A stretch of DNA of 64,000 nucleotides from an uncultured Flavobacteriaceae bacterium. GTDB lineage: Bacteria > Bacteroidota > Bacteroidia > Flavobacteriales > Flavobacteriaceae. Position numbers and translations under genes: made by a program. Positions 46,570 through 56,395 of this stretch are shown here, piece after piece. The stretch is taken from assembly GCA_947502975.1 (NCBI GenBank), contig CANNBV010000005.1, forward strand, positions 124,001-188,000. Direction: 5' to 3'. Position 1 is the first letter of the stretch. The number at the start of each line of letters is the position of its first letter. The notes under the pieces were generated by a model. It was not told the DNA's origin. It searched no databases and saw only the letters and a list, made by a program, of their open reading frames with translations.

Positions 46570-49500
46570 TTATTTTAATTTCTTAATTACAGCTATGTTA
46601 ATTTTTACAGGTCCCAATAAACCCGAAGTTAACAGTTTATCACTTCTACCCCAATGTTTCCAAGATGGAAATGTGATTCTTTCACTAGGACGTTTGGTAT
46701 TATTCACCAACCAATCTGGTAAACGTTTTGTTTTAGTCCCTTTACGTTCAAAATCTAATGGTAATTTCTCATCGCCAATCAATCGGTTTGGCCATAAGTT
46801 GGTTACTTTTACCTCAAGCGTGTTTTGTCCTAATTTGACATAATCAGTAATATCTATTCTAAATGGTGCTTTCCAGAGTGTTCCTAATTTCTTGCCATTT
46901 ATAATTACTTCGCCTATAACGGCAACACTCCCTAAATCTAGCTCTAGTTTATTATCAGAATCTAAATGTTTTTTAGACATTTTAAAAGTCTTTTGATAAC
47001 TCGCAGTTCCTGAAAAATGCTGAATATCTTCATTTGAAGATTCTGACCACGACATCAATTCATCAAACTTTACCATATTTTTCAATTGAGATTCTGATGG
47101 AAATGAAACATCCCAAGCACCAGATAGCACAATTGGCCTAGGTACAGATTTAACCTTAACAGTCTTGGTTTTTCCAGATGCATTTGAATACATAAGATTG
47201 CCTGAATAAGGTGTTATCCATTGTCTTTTTCCCTTGTTTAAAATTAGTATTGGATTTGTGATATCTTTTGAAAGATTTAATTGTCTTCCCTCTTGAATGA
47301 ATAGCGTCTGTTCTTCTCCATCTGTTGTAAAGGTTATTTTTATGGCTGTGTTATCCCCTTTGGGTATTTTCCCATCAATCAATTGATTATTTACGAGAAT
47401 ATTAAATTTTCTTGAAGCTAGCTTTTCTTTGATTTTGTCCGTAATATCATAAACTGGATAATATTTTGGAATGCCTTTAGTTTCGGGTTTAAATTTTCCA
47501 AAAACAGCTTTTAATACTTTTAATTTTTTATCTCCTCCATCTATATCTACAAACTCCTTTTCTTTTACATAAATAGTTTTTATATCGTTGCCAATTTGAT
47601 ATTCCATTCTAAATTCCTTCACATACCCCATAGCCGGGTCGCAATCACAAAAATGTCGTGTAGCCTGAATATGCAATTGATTTTCTTTAATCTCCGCAGC
47701 TACTCTAGCTGTAATATCAACTAAACCTTCTTGTAGAAAGGTACCATATTCAGCTTTTATAATTTTCAAATTTGAAAGTGGTTCTAGTTTAGGGTTTTCA
47801 ATATTCATTTGAGCTAAAACCAAATTATCTATTTCTTTTGAAGCTTCTTTAAAAACGACAAAAACAGCTTCTTCACTATTTAATTGAATTGGTAAACTTG
47901 TTGTACCATCTATATGATTTTCCCAAACAGCAGGCTTTCTAATAGCACCTGTTTCTGCCTGCCATAACTCAGGTTGCTTTCCTGACACCCGAAAACGAGC
48001 GTATATTTCTCGACTTTCTTTTCTAGTATTAGCTATAAAATAAATATCGGCTTCATCTGTTTTTCGGTGGATAAAACTCATATCCAAAGTATCCTCAATT
48101 TCAATTTTAAAATCAGCAGACAGTCGAGATTGCTTTAAAAAATCTACAATCGAAATATCTTTTACTGATTCTTTATTCCATAAAGCATTGGTTAATCTTT
48201 CAACGATATCGTCACACTCTGGATAAGTTTCTAAACTTGGTGATTTTCTAGGCTTTGAACCAATTACATTTCCTCCCGCTTTAACTAATTCTTGAATTTT
48301 TTGAAGCGTTTCTGGTTTTATCCAATTGGATTTTGGTAAAACTAAAACCTCATATTGCCCTCCAACAGGAGTACATATTTTTCCATTTTTCACAGATAAA
48401 TCAGATAGTTTATTTGAACCGATTAAATCATAATCATAACCTAAATGTTTGATTTCGGGTAATAAAAAAGCGGTGTTTGGTGAAGATTCTCCCGTAAACA
48501 CCAAAACATCAGCTACATTTCGACCTTGTTGCAGCAAAAACTGAGAACGCGCGATGTAATCCATAAAGTCTTTTCCTTGACTCCACCATGTGTTTAAACG
48601 GTTGAAATCTGTTCCATGATAGCTCAAGGCCAATCCTGGTGCCACGTCCCACGGTTGATGCACATAGGTGTGAAAAATAAAACGTGTAATCCCTTCAGCC
48701 CAAGCCTTATCACCAATGGATTTGAGTTGTGCAGGATGCTGATCCCAACCACCAATACCTGTGAACGATTCGGCTCCAATAATGGAACTTCCGTTTAAAT
48801 GTGCAATAGAGGATACGAATTTAGGGGAATCAAAAAACGGATATCCACCACTCCAAAACTCACACATCACAATATCTCCTGTAGCGCCTACTTGCATATT
48901 GTCAAACGGTCCCCAATACGGTTCTACCGAAAATTTCAATCCATTTTTATTGCATAACGCTCCAAAATGCGCATAATAATTTTCGGCCATTAAATCTCCA
49001 ATAGTTCTGCGAAAATCCCATAGAAAACGTTCAGTAACGTCTCCACTTTCTACATAATACCCAGCTAAAGTTGGCAAATATGAAGTTAAATTATAACCTC
49101 TTAATTTTTCAAATTCTACTTCAAAACCAGATGTCCAATTAGTGGTTCCAACTTCATAACTATCTATCAAGCAATTATTTACCGTATTACCTACTAAATC
49201 ACCTAATTTATCAAGAATGGGTTGAATACCGCCTACCCAATAGAAATCTACAGCTTTTTTACTCATTTTATCTACTTCTAAACCATGTCCCCCTTTAGGT
49301 GCTGGATGATTCTTTTTCTCTTTAGCCGTATGTCCTAATCTTAAAATAATCCATTCTCCTTTAGGAACATTCCATTCTAGAATTCCGTCTTTGTTTAGTT
49401 TTGAGGTTAAATCAACAATATCATTTTTATTTATTAAGGCTGAAGGAGGAATAACTTTTCTATCTGGCAATAAATGATTACGAATACGTCCCGTTAAATT

Positions 49501-50079
49501 TTTATAATCTAAATCATCTATTTTTATATCCGTATCAGGTTTAGGAAATGCAAATACTGCAATATCTCTGTAATAATTTAATTGTGTTTCTGGTTGTGAT
49601 AATTGGTCTTTAAAGAATTTTCCACCTCGAACAGAAACTTCACTAAAAACTGTAGTTTGCATCGCATATTCTGGTGTTATCCATGGCCCTCCTGAGGATG
49701 ACCAACCTGCACTGTTATGAAAAGCGAGTTCTAAACCTAAACGTTTTGCTTCCTTTGCTGAAAAATGAAATAGGTCTAACCATTCTTCACTTAGATATTC
49801 TATAGGACCTTCAGGGAACCCCAAATGCACATTAAACAATTGAGCTTCTTGAATGCCCACTTCTTTCATCGCTTCTAAATCTTTTGTAATTCCAGATTTA
49901 GATACATTTCCACTAATCCAATGCCACCAAGTTCGGGCTTTGGCTTCGTTAGGTGGATTTTGAAATCCGTATTCCAACTGTTTGTTTCGAACAAAAGAGT
50001 TAGCCTGATTAACTTCAAGTTGCCCAAATACTTCTATTGTGAATATTAATACAGATATTATAATTATAATTCGCTTCAC
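46570..50079 (-). CDS. Glycoside hydrolase family 106-like (alpha-L-rhamnosidase)
   Basis: An 1,169-aa secreted enzyme (signal peptide …IEVFGQ). TWWHWISGNVSKSGITKDLE followed by MKEVGIQEAQLFNV, and the LAFHNSAGWSSSGGPWITPE segment, are typical of GH106. Further on are the TIM-barrel stretch SVEPYWGPFDNMQVGATGDI and FHTYVHQPWDVAPGLALSYH. The C-terminal third has beta-sandwich modules ending with a GH2-type sugar-binding fold (GSVAVIGEVIINGKKLGTLW). GH106 members cut alpha-L-rhamnose from complex glycans such as pectins; here rhamnose in ulvan is inferred. The start codon is GTG. It lies between a 27-aa membrane peptide gene and a sulfatase gene. Confidence 0.85.
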   Translation of the reverse strand: MKRIIIIISVLIFTIEVFGQLEVNQANSFVRNKQLEYGFQNPPNEAKARTWWHWISGNVSKSGITKDLEAMKEVGIQEAQLFNVHLGFPEGPIEYLSEEWLDLFHFSAKEAKRLGLELAFHNSAGWSSSGGPWITPEYAMQTTVFSEVSVRGGKFFKDQLSQPETQLNYYRDIAVFAFPKPDTDIKIDDLDYKNLTGRIRNHLLPDRKVIPPSALINKNDIVDLTSKLNKDGILEWNVPKGEWIILRLGHTAKEKKNHPAPKGGHGLEVDKMSKKAVDFYWVGGIQPILDKLGDLVGNTVNNCLIDSYEVGTTNWTSGFEVEFEKLRGYNLTSYLPTLAGYYVESGDVTERFLWDFRRTIGDLMAENYYAHFGALCNKNGLKFSVEPYWGPFDNMQVGATGDIVMCEFWSGGYPFFDSPKFVSSIAHLNGSSIIGAESFTGIGGWDQHPAQLKSIGDKAWAEGITRFIFHTYVHQPWDVAPGLALSYHGTDFNRLNTWWSQGKDFMDYIARSQFLLQQGRNVADVLVFTGESSPNTAFLLPEIKHLGYDYDLIGSNKLSDLSVKNGKICTPVGGQYEVLVLPKSNWIKPETLQKIQELVKAGGNVIGSKPRKSPSLETYPECDDIVERLTNALWNKESVKDISIVDFLKQSRLSADFKIEIEDTLDMSFIHRKTDEADIYFIANTRKESREIYARFRVSGKQPELWQAETGAIRKPAVWENHIDGTTSLPIQLNSEEAVFVVFKEASKEIDNLVLAQMNIENPKLEPLSNLKIIKAEYGTFLQEGLVDITARVAAEIKENQLHIQATRHFCDCDPAMGYVKEFRMEYQIGNDIKTIYVKEKEFVDIDGGDKKLKVLKAVFGKFKPETKGIPKYYPVYDITDKIKEKLASRKFNILVNNQLIDGKIPKGDNTAIKITFTTDGEEQTLFIQEGRQLNLSKDITNPILILNKGKRQWITPYSGNLMYSNASGKTKTVKVKSVPRPIVLSGAWDVSFPSESQLKNMVKFDELMSWSESSNEDIQHFSGTASYQKTFKMSKKHLDSDNKLELDLGSVAVIGEVIINGKKLGTLWKAPFRIDITDYVKLGQNTLEVKVTNLWPNRLIGDEKLPLDFERKGTKTKRLPDWLVNNTKRPSERITFPSWKHWGRSDKLLTSGLLGPVKINIAVIKKLK

Positions 50080-50094
50080 CTTACTTTTCTTATA

Positions 50095-50178
50095 CTATTT
50101 ACCATCCTTATTAGTACTAAACAAAAACAGCAAAGCATTTAACACCAATAAAACCCCTATTATATATATAATTGTCAT
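50095..50178 (-). CDS. Putative 27-residue membrane peptide
   Basis: A very small ATG-started reading frame that translates as MTIIYIIGVLLVLNALLFLF then STNKDGK. It has one hydrophobic helix (residues 2-20) and a short polar, lysine-ending tail, in the 157-bp gap between GH2 and GH106. The composition is that of a membrane microprotein, but chance in AT-rich DNA is possible. No function is known. Confidence 0.4.
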   Translation of the reverse strand: MTIIYIIGVLLVLNALLFLFSTNKDGK

Positions 50179-50236
50179 TATTTTAATTTAAATATCCACT
50201 CTAAACTTGTATTTTTCTTTGATACTGTTGAAATTA

Positions 50237-53200
50237 TTAATCCACAAACATTTCATCAATAAATGGACCGCTCTCCCCTGCTGTCTCCAACTTAATATTG
50301 TTTGCACCTGCTTTTAAAGTGATTATAGCTGGCACAAATTTCCATTCCTTATCCCAACCACCTGTTGGTTTAAACTCTAAGGTTTTTACATAAACATCAT
50401 TTACTAACAACTTCATAGGGTGTAATTTCCCTTCATTGTTATGCATGTATCTAAAACGGATACTGTAATCACCTGCTTCGCCGTCATTTTCCTGATAGAA
50501 TGTTATAGCACCTTCTTTGTCATCAAACCTAACAAAACCAGTACCTTTAAAGCGATGTGCATCATCACTTGCCTTTGCGCCTCTTTCAAGAATACCATCT
50601 TCTGCTGAAATATTCACCCCTCTACCTATCCACATATCAGCAGAATGTTCATCACCCCAAAACAACCCTTCGTTTTTACCAAAGGTTTCGCTTAACCTTA
50701 AAACCGTCTTTCCGTTATGTTTTATAATGGCTTTTACTGTAGTGCCATCCGAAACTTCAAAAGCACCTTTGTAAATCATCCCTTTTATTTCAGGATTGTC
50801 TCCATTAAGGGTATATAATATTTCTAAATCTGAGGGTGAGTTTTTACCTAAAATTTGAATCTGTTTCGCATCGATAGTAACTTTATTTGATAAGTACAAT
50901 GCTTTGTCCCCTAAAATTGATACAGTAACAATCGATGCTTTTTTTGCATTCGGCAATGCTCTTAAAAACAGTCTCGTTTTACCAAAAAAGAAAGCTCTAT
51001 AGTCTGATTTTGTTCTACTTGTTGGATCAATAGGATTTCCATTTTCCATAGAAATTTTCTTTACATCACCTTGAATACTATAGTAGACTTTGTTTTCGCC
51101 ATAAGGATACAGGTTATCATTTTCATCTAAACTTTCTGATGTGATGATATAACTAGCTTCAAAACTATCTTCCGACTCTAATTTCTGAACACTTGTTTTT
51201 AATTTTGAAGGCTGTTTGCTCGTTGAAAAAGATGTTCTTTTGACTTCTTTTCCATCAATATAACCAACAGCTTCTATAGTACCTTCCTCATATGGTACCA
51301 TCCATTCGCATTGCATTTCGTTCCAAACGGTTCCCGGTTTGTCTTTGCCTAGAGATGTTCCGTTTAAAAACAATTCTACTTCATCGGTATTTGAATATAC
51401 CCAAACAGGGATAACTGTTCCTTTTTCCATTCGAGGATGCGTCCAATGTGGCAACATATGAATCATTGGTGCTTTTGTCCATTGACTTCTATAAAAGTGA
51501 AATAAGTCTTTTTTGAATCCAGCCACATCTAAAGCGCCACCCATGAATAAATTGAACGGCAAACCACCATGCACTAAACCTGCCTCACCATAATAGTCGA
51601 ACCCTGTCCAACGAAAATGGCCACTATGCCAAGATGTATCTCGCATAACCTCCCAATATTTCCTTGCAGAAACGCGGACTGTAGCATTATCGTAGGAAGA
51701 GTTAAAACGTTGTTTCCTATTCCTCCAATCTTTTGGATTTAAACCTTCGTAAAAGAAAATTTCCTTTTCGGTTAAACTAGGAAGTTCATAAGTTCCTGGT
51801 AATTCATTATCGCGCCACCAGGTTTGTGTCCTGTAATAGCCTCGTGTTTGCCATGTGTGTGGCGCTTCGGTAGAAATAAATGGTTTTACTACGGTTTTAT
51901 TTTCAATAAATGATTGGGTTTCCGAACCGCCGTTTACCCCTTCGATATCCATATTTTCCGGGTTTCCTGCTCCAGAGGTAAATAAACGTGTTGGGTCTAG
52001 GTTTTTGCCAAATTCTACCATTTCTGGTGCTACATCACTATGGGTCTCATTTCCTAAACTCCAAACAAAAATACTGGGGTGGTTACGGTCTCGAGTTATC
52101 CATTCTTTTACATCGTGTTGCCACCATGCATCAAAAGCTTGTTTGCCATAATCTTGTGGTGCTTTTTTATGCCAGCCATCAAAAATCTCATCTATAACCA
52201 GCAACCCAATTTCATCACAGATATCGTAAAACATGGGTGGTGTCGGGTTATGCGATGGACGAATAGCATTAATCCCCATATCTTTTAACAATTGTAGTTT
52301 CCAGCGTAACATTGGTTTCGTCCAAGCGCCCCCAACAGGTCCACCTTCCCAATGTTCACATACACCTTTCAGTTTTATATTTTCACCATTCAACCAGAAC
52401 CCCGTATCAGTTTTCCATTCTACAGTTTTAAAACCGAAAGTGGTCTCTACTTCATCTATTACATTTTTTCCATTCAAAATTTGGGTAACTACTTTATAAA
52501 GGTTTGGTGTTTCAGGACTCCAAACTCGTGGATTATCAACTTCCAACTGAATACCGGTTTTAGTATCTGTAATTTTTTCACTTTTAGAATTAAGTAAATC
52601 TCCTTGCAGTGATAGTATTTTGACTTTGAATTCTAATCCTTTGAAATTGCTATTAACTTCTGCCTCGATATTAACGGTAGCTGTTTTAGTTTTAATTGAG
52701 GGCGTTGTGATAAAGATGCTATTCGGTTTAAAATGAACAGGGTTTACCTCTATCAATTTTACTGGAGCATAAATACCACAAGGGTGATACCATCTTGCAG
52801 AAGGTTCTAAACTATTATCAACTCTTACTGCAATTGTATTTTTTCCTTCTTTTAAAAACTTAGAAATATCGTATCTAAAACTGATGTACCCGTACGGTCT
52901 TTTTCCCAAATAGTTTCCATTAATCCATACCTCACTATTCATGTAAACCCCATCAAAATTGATATATGTGATTTTTGAAAGGCTTTCTTTTTTTACATCG
53001 AATTTTTTCCGGTACCATCCAATTCCTCCATCGTGATAACCACCACCTTGACCTTGGTCACCACCTTTACGAACACCTTTTTCAAACGACCAATCGTGAG
53101 GTAAGTTTAAAACTTGCCAAGAAGAATTATTAATATTTTCTTTTGAAAACGAAGTATTGTCCTCTAAAATAAATTTCCAGTTATTGTTAAAGTCCGTTGT

Positions 53201-53266
53201 ACTCCTCTGAGAATAGCCAAAAGTGAAACTTAAAGTTAAAAATAGTGCTGTTAAAACGTTTCTCAT
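50237..53266 (-). CDS. Secreted glycoside hydrolase family 2 with C-terminal carbohydrate-binding-like domain
   Basis: A 1,009-aa exo-beta-glycosidase with a signal peptide (…FTFGYSQ). In order: GH2 jelly-roll sugar-binding domain (INFDGVYMNSEVWINGNYLG), Ig-like domain, TIM barrel with acid/base Glu in FVWSLGNETHSD (about residue 406) and nucleophile Glu in STEAPHTW (about 466), further Ig-like domains, then a beta-sandwich resembling CBM35/CBM6 (about 880-1009: GFVRFDDKEGAITFYQENDG). Activity could be beta-galactosidase, -glucuronidase or -xylosidase; the local context favours an ulvan-derived sugar. It has its own promoter with the shared activator element. Confidence 0.9.
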   Translation of the reverse strand: MRNVLTALFLTLSFTFGYSQRSTTDFNNNWKFILEDNTSFSKENINNSSWQVLNLPHDWSFEKGVRKGGDQGQGGGYHDGGIGWYRKKFDVKKESLSKITYINFDGVYMNSEVWINGNYLGKRPYGYISFRYDISKFLKEGKNTIAVRVDNSLEPSARWYHPCGIYAPVKLIEVNPVHFKPNSIFITTPSIKTKTATVNIEAEVNSNFKGLEFKVKILSLQGDLLNSKSEKITDTKTGIQLEVDNPRVWSPETPNLYKVVTQILNGKNVIDEVETTFGFKTVEWKTDTGFWLNGENIKLKGVCEHWEGGPVGGAWTKPMLRWKLQLLKDMGINAIRPSHNPTPPMFYDICDEIGLLVIDEIFDGWHKKAPQDYGKQAFDAWWQHDVKEWITRDRNHPSIFVWSLGNETHSDVAPEMVEFGKNLDPTRLFTSGAGNPENMDIEGVNGGSETQSFIENKTVVKPFISTEAPHTWQTRGYYRTQTWWRDNELPGTYELPSLTEKEIFFYEGLNPKDWRNRKQRFNSSYDNATVRVSARKYWEVMRDTSWHSGHFRWTGFDYYGEAGLVHGGLPFNLFMGGALDVAGFKKDLFHFYRSQWTKAPMIHMLPHWTHPRMEKGTVIPVWVYSNTDEVELFLNGTSLGKDKPGTVWNEMQCEWMVPYEEGTIEAVGYIDGKEVKRTSFSTSKQPSKLKTSVQKLESEDSFEASYIITSESLDENDNLYPYGENKVYYSIQGDVKKISMENGNPIDPTSRTKSDYRAFFFGKTRLFLRALPNAKKASIVTVSILGDKALYLSNKVTIDAKQIQILGKNSPSDLEILYTLNGDNPEIKGMIYKGAFEVSDGTTVKAIIKHNGKTVLRLSETFGKNEGLFWGDEHSADMWIGRGVNISAEDGILERGAKASDDAHRFKGTGFVRFDDKEGAITFYQENDGEAGDYSIRFRYMHNNEGKLHPMKLLVNDVYVKTLEFKPTGGWDKEWKFVPAIITLKAGANNIKLETAGESGPFIDEMFVD

Positions 53267-53297
53267 TAGTCTGTTTTGTAGTAGATACTGCCTAAAA

Positions 53298-53344
53298 CAA
53301 ACTTAACCCTAATAACTTTGAATATAATCCTGTTGTGTCCTGTA
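53298..53344 (-). promoter_or_regulatory. Promoter and activator element of the GH2-led unit
   Basis: On the minus strand TACAGGACACAACAGGATTA (53325-53344; two repeats 10 bp apart) is followed after exactly 19 nt by TAAGTTTG (53298-53305), a perfect -7 box. The leader would be about 25 nt. Confidence 0.65.
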
Positions 53345-53423
53345 CTGTTAGGTGATTAAAAAGAATGTTTTTAATCCTAATTTCTTAGAACATTTGAAGG
53401 TTTGCAATTAAATCATGTTATGC

Positions 53424-54866
53424 TTATCTAGGCGAATCATTCTGCAAAAATTGTTCGGCATTTCTGGGAAATTGAGATTCCAAAAGTGTTTTCATGTGTT
53501 GCTCAACTTCTTTATATGCGGGGTTTTCCGAAAGATTTTTAAAGGATAAAAGATTGTCTTTATGCTCGTATAATTCGGCACCCAAAACCTCATGTGTTTT
53601 TGAATCTCTCCATTCGGTATAGCGCCAATTTCCATCGGTTGCCGTACAACCCATAATCTTTTTCCCTCTGGCATAAACACTGGTAGCAACCTTGTCCCAT
53701 TCTTGTTCTGGGTTATCAATTACCGAAACCAAGCTTTTTCCATCAGAAGGTATGCCTTCAAAACCACAAATATCAATTAAGGTTGAAAACAAATCTACGT
53801 TTTCCACTAAAGCATCAGATGTTTTTCCTTTCACTCTTTTTTTATAATCTGTTTCTCTACTAATAATTAAAGGTACTCTTGTGTCTATTTCCATGTTAGA
53901 ATGTTTACACCAAGCGCCATACTCTCCTATTTTATAGCCGTGGTCGCTCATAAAAACAATCATAGTACTTTTACGTAAATCCAGCTCGTCCAACGTTTTC
54001 AAAATTTTACCCACTTGAGCATCAACATAACTTACGCAAGCATGATAACCATGAATTAAATCGCGGGTTAAATCATCATCTAAATCGCCTTTCTTAGGAA
54101 TGCCATGATACCCTTTTAACTCTCCCCAATTAGTTAATGCTAACCTGTAAGCACCCTCAGGTTTGTCTCTGGAGGGTATTTCAAAATTATTTCTGTTGTA
54201 TAAATCCCAATATTTTTTAGGCGCATTAAATGGTAGGTGTGGTTTACTTAAACCTACAAACATCAAAAATTTGTCGTCTTTTAATTTATGTAATGCTTCC
54301 ATGGCGTATTTTGAGGCGCGACCATCTTTGTACGCTTCATCCTCTACATCTGCACTGTCAAAGGCTGGCCCCTTAGGGTTTTTGCTTTCAGTTTTAAGCT
54401 GTTTTAGTAGAGCGATGTTTTTAGGATCATTATAGGTATTCCGTTCTTTTTCAAAATAAACAGACCACTCTTTTTTATCGTCTGAACTATGGTGATACAC
54501 CTTACCAATACTGACTGTTTTATAGCCATTATTGTTAAAAAGTTGAGGCATCGACACCACATCTTTATGTACTTTGCGAAGCGGAGTAAATATGCTATAA
54601 ATTCCTAAAGTTTCAGGACGTAACCCAGTTAATGTACTCATTCTTGAAGGGGCACATATAGCTTGCTGTGTGTAGGCTTTATTAAACATCACTCCATCAC
54701 TAGCCAATTTATCTATGTTTGGTGTTATTGCTGTTTCGCTTCCATAACACCCTAATTCTGCACGTAAATCATCAACATAAAAAACTAACACATTAGGTTG
54801 GTTTTCTTGCGATTGGACATTGCTACAACACAAAAACAATACTATAAAAAAAACTATTTTTCTCAT
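53424..54866 (-). CDS. Secreted sulfatase, S1 family (S1_7-like)
   Basis: A 480-aa protein with a cleavable signal peptide ([20 protein letters not shown]) when read from ATG 54866. The longer frame to 54968 would run back into the upstream sulfatase. [20 protein letters not shown], Cys71 in [27 protein letters not shown] and [20 protein letters not shown] show a complete formylglycine sulfatase site. It resembles iduronate-2-sulfatase-type enzymes and the paralog at 42133. The position matches, from memory, the S1_7 ulvan sulfatase of F. agariphila. It lies 10 bp downstream of the next sulfatase. Confidence 0.92.
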   Translation of the reverse strand: MRKIVFFIVLFLCCSNVQSQENQPNVLVFYVDDLRAELGCYGSETAITPNIDKLASDGVMFNKAYTQQAICAPSRMSTLTGLRPETLGIYSIFTPLRKVHKDVVSMPQLFNNNGYKTVSIGKVYHHSSDDKKEWSVYFEKERNTYNDPKNIALLKQLKTESKNPKGPAFDSADVEDEAYKDGRASKYAMEALHKLKDDKFLMFVGLSKPHLPFNAPKKYWDLYNRNNFEIPSRDKPEGAYRLALTNWGELKGYHGIPKKGDLDDDLTRDLIHGYHACVSYVDAQVGKILKTLDELDLRKSTMIVFMSDHGYKIGEYGAWCKHSNMEIDTRVPLIISRETDYKKRVKGKTSDALVENVDLFSTLIDICGFEGIPSDGKSLVSVIDNPEQEWDKVATSVYARGKKIMGCTATDGNWRYTEWRDSKTHEVLGAELYEHKDNLLSFKNLSENPAYKEVEQHMKTLLESQFPRNAEQFLQNDSPR

Positions 54867-54876
54867 TTTAAAAGTT

Positions 54877-56379
54877 TTATTGTTTTGCTTTATATGCTTT
54901 TGGAGATTGCACAATGCCCATACCTTTTTCAAATTCCCAATACGGAATGGCAGGCTTTTTCTTATCAAATTTGTAGTTGTATTTTTTGAGGTAATAATCT
55001 CTTGGTCTAATCTCGTCTCCTATTTGAGCTAATTTCTCATTCAATTTATTATCTAATTCTATTTGAATTGTTTTGAACTCTGGTTTATCTAACAAGTTGT
55101 TCATTTGAAATGGGTCTGCCACATTATCAAAAAACATACTGGGTCCATCTGGTGTTCTTGCATAGGTATATTGTTTCGTTCTTATGGCTCTATATGGGGG
55201 ATTAGGGTAACCTCCTGCAAAAGGCGCAACATTCATTACTAAAGCAACTCGGTCTGCATTTGTATAAGGATTCTTTATTAGTGCTGTTAAATTTTCACCA
55301 TCTATATCATCTGGAATTTTAATATTGGATAACCCCAACAAGGAGGGTAAAATATCTGGCGTGTTTATAGGGGCGTTTACCACCGCACCTTTTTGTTTAT
55401 CAATTCCAGGATACCTTATTAAAAATGGTACACGTATAGATTCATCCCAGGCCACCTGCTTTTGAAAAGGTCTAACATCATGGGCCCCCATCATTTCACC
55501 ATGGTCGGCTGAAAATACAACGATAGTATTGTTTAGTAAATCAAGTTCTCCTAGTTTGTCTAAAACAGTTCCAATGGCTTCATCGGTTGCGGTTGCATGT
55601 GCATAGTACCCCTGCAATTCTTTGCGACTTTTATCCTCATATTTTTTAGTAACATTTGGGTTCAGAGTCAAGCTTTCAGGCGGATACATATCCTTATATT
55701 TCTTTAGAGCATTATCATGCGGAAAATGTGGTGTAGCAATAGCAATGAAGGCCAAAAACGGTTTGTCGTCCTTTGCATGTTCTGCTATATATTGATTAGC
55801 ATCTTTCACGATTGCAAAGGGCGAATACTCGTTCCAGTATTTTATCTCAGGATTATCATTATCATAATACGCCATTTTGGTGTAATTATGCGAGCACTCC
55901 AAGGCTTTCCAATAGTCAAAACCTTGACGTCTTTCTTTTGGGGTGTAATTTAACCGTCCATGTCCATCTAAATGCCATTTACCCCAATAGGCCGTGTTAT
56001 AACCTTCTGCCTTGTAGATTTCAGCCATTGTTAATTCCTCGGCTGGTAAATACAAATCGTTCAAAAACATGCCGGTTGTTGTTGGAAATTTTCCAGTTAG
56101 CAACGATGCTCTGTGAGGCGTACAAACCGGAGTGACCGAAACTGCATTTGTGAAGTTTACGGATGTCTTTGCAAATGCATCCAAATTTGGCGTTTTCACA
56201 TCGGGATTACCCGCATAACCCAAAGCCGAACCCCGCCATTGGTCTGTTAAAATATAAACGATGTTTGGTTTTTTAACTTCTGAAACCGTTTCAGTTTCTG
56301 AAGCCTTGTCTTGATTTTTACAGCTAAAAATTGATAGGAAAACCGCTAAAACTATTTTTGATAATACTTTCGAATTCAT
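54877..56379 (-). CDS. Sulfatase lipoprotein, S1 family (S1_27-like), CTPHR motif
   Basis: A 500-aa lipoprotein (IFSC, Cys20). [20 protein letters not shown] opens the S1 domain with a DQ instead of DDQ pair. Cys86 lies in [14 protein letters not shown], a C-x-P-x-R motif with His in place of Ser. [11 protein letters not shown] and [20 protein letters not shown] give the remaining active-site and metal residues. This His-containing form is known in other algal-polysaccharide sulfatases. The gene is 16 bp after GH78 on the same strand, matching S1_27 in the recalled ulvan locus. Confidence 0.9.
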   Translation of the reverse strand: MNSKVLSKIVLAVFLSIFSCKNQDKASETETVSEVKKPNIVYILTDQWRGSALGYAGNPDVKTPNLDAFAKTSVNFTNAVSVTPVCTPHRASLLTGKFPTTTGMFLNDLYLPAEELTMAEIYKAEGYNTAYWGKWHLDGHGRLNYTPKERRQGFDYWKALECSHNYTKMAYYDNDNPEIKYWNEYSPFAIVKDANQYIAEHAKDDKPFLAFIAIATPHFPHDNALKKYKDMYPPESLTLNPNVTKKYEDKSRKELQGYYAHATATDEAIGTVLDKLGELDLLNNTIVVFSADHGEMMGAHDVRPFQKQVAWDESIRVPFLIRYPGIDKQKGAVVNAPINTPDILPSLLGLSNIKIPDDIDGENLTALIKNPYTNADRVALVMNVAPFAGGYPNPPYRAIRTKQYTYARTPDGPSMFFDNVADPFQMNNLLDKPEFKTIQIELDNKLNEKLAQIGDEIRPRDYYLKKYNYKFDKKKPAIPYWEFEKGMGIVQSPKAYKAKQ

Positions 56380-56395
56380 TTGACTATTCGATATT

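Noticed and set aside
51855-52597. Several overlapping plus-strand ORFs opposite the GH2 gene
   Set aside because: They are antisense shadows in different frames of a clearly coding GH2 enzyme, with no domain of their own and low-complexity aromatic-rich translations.
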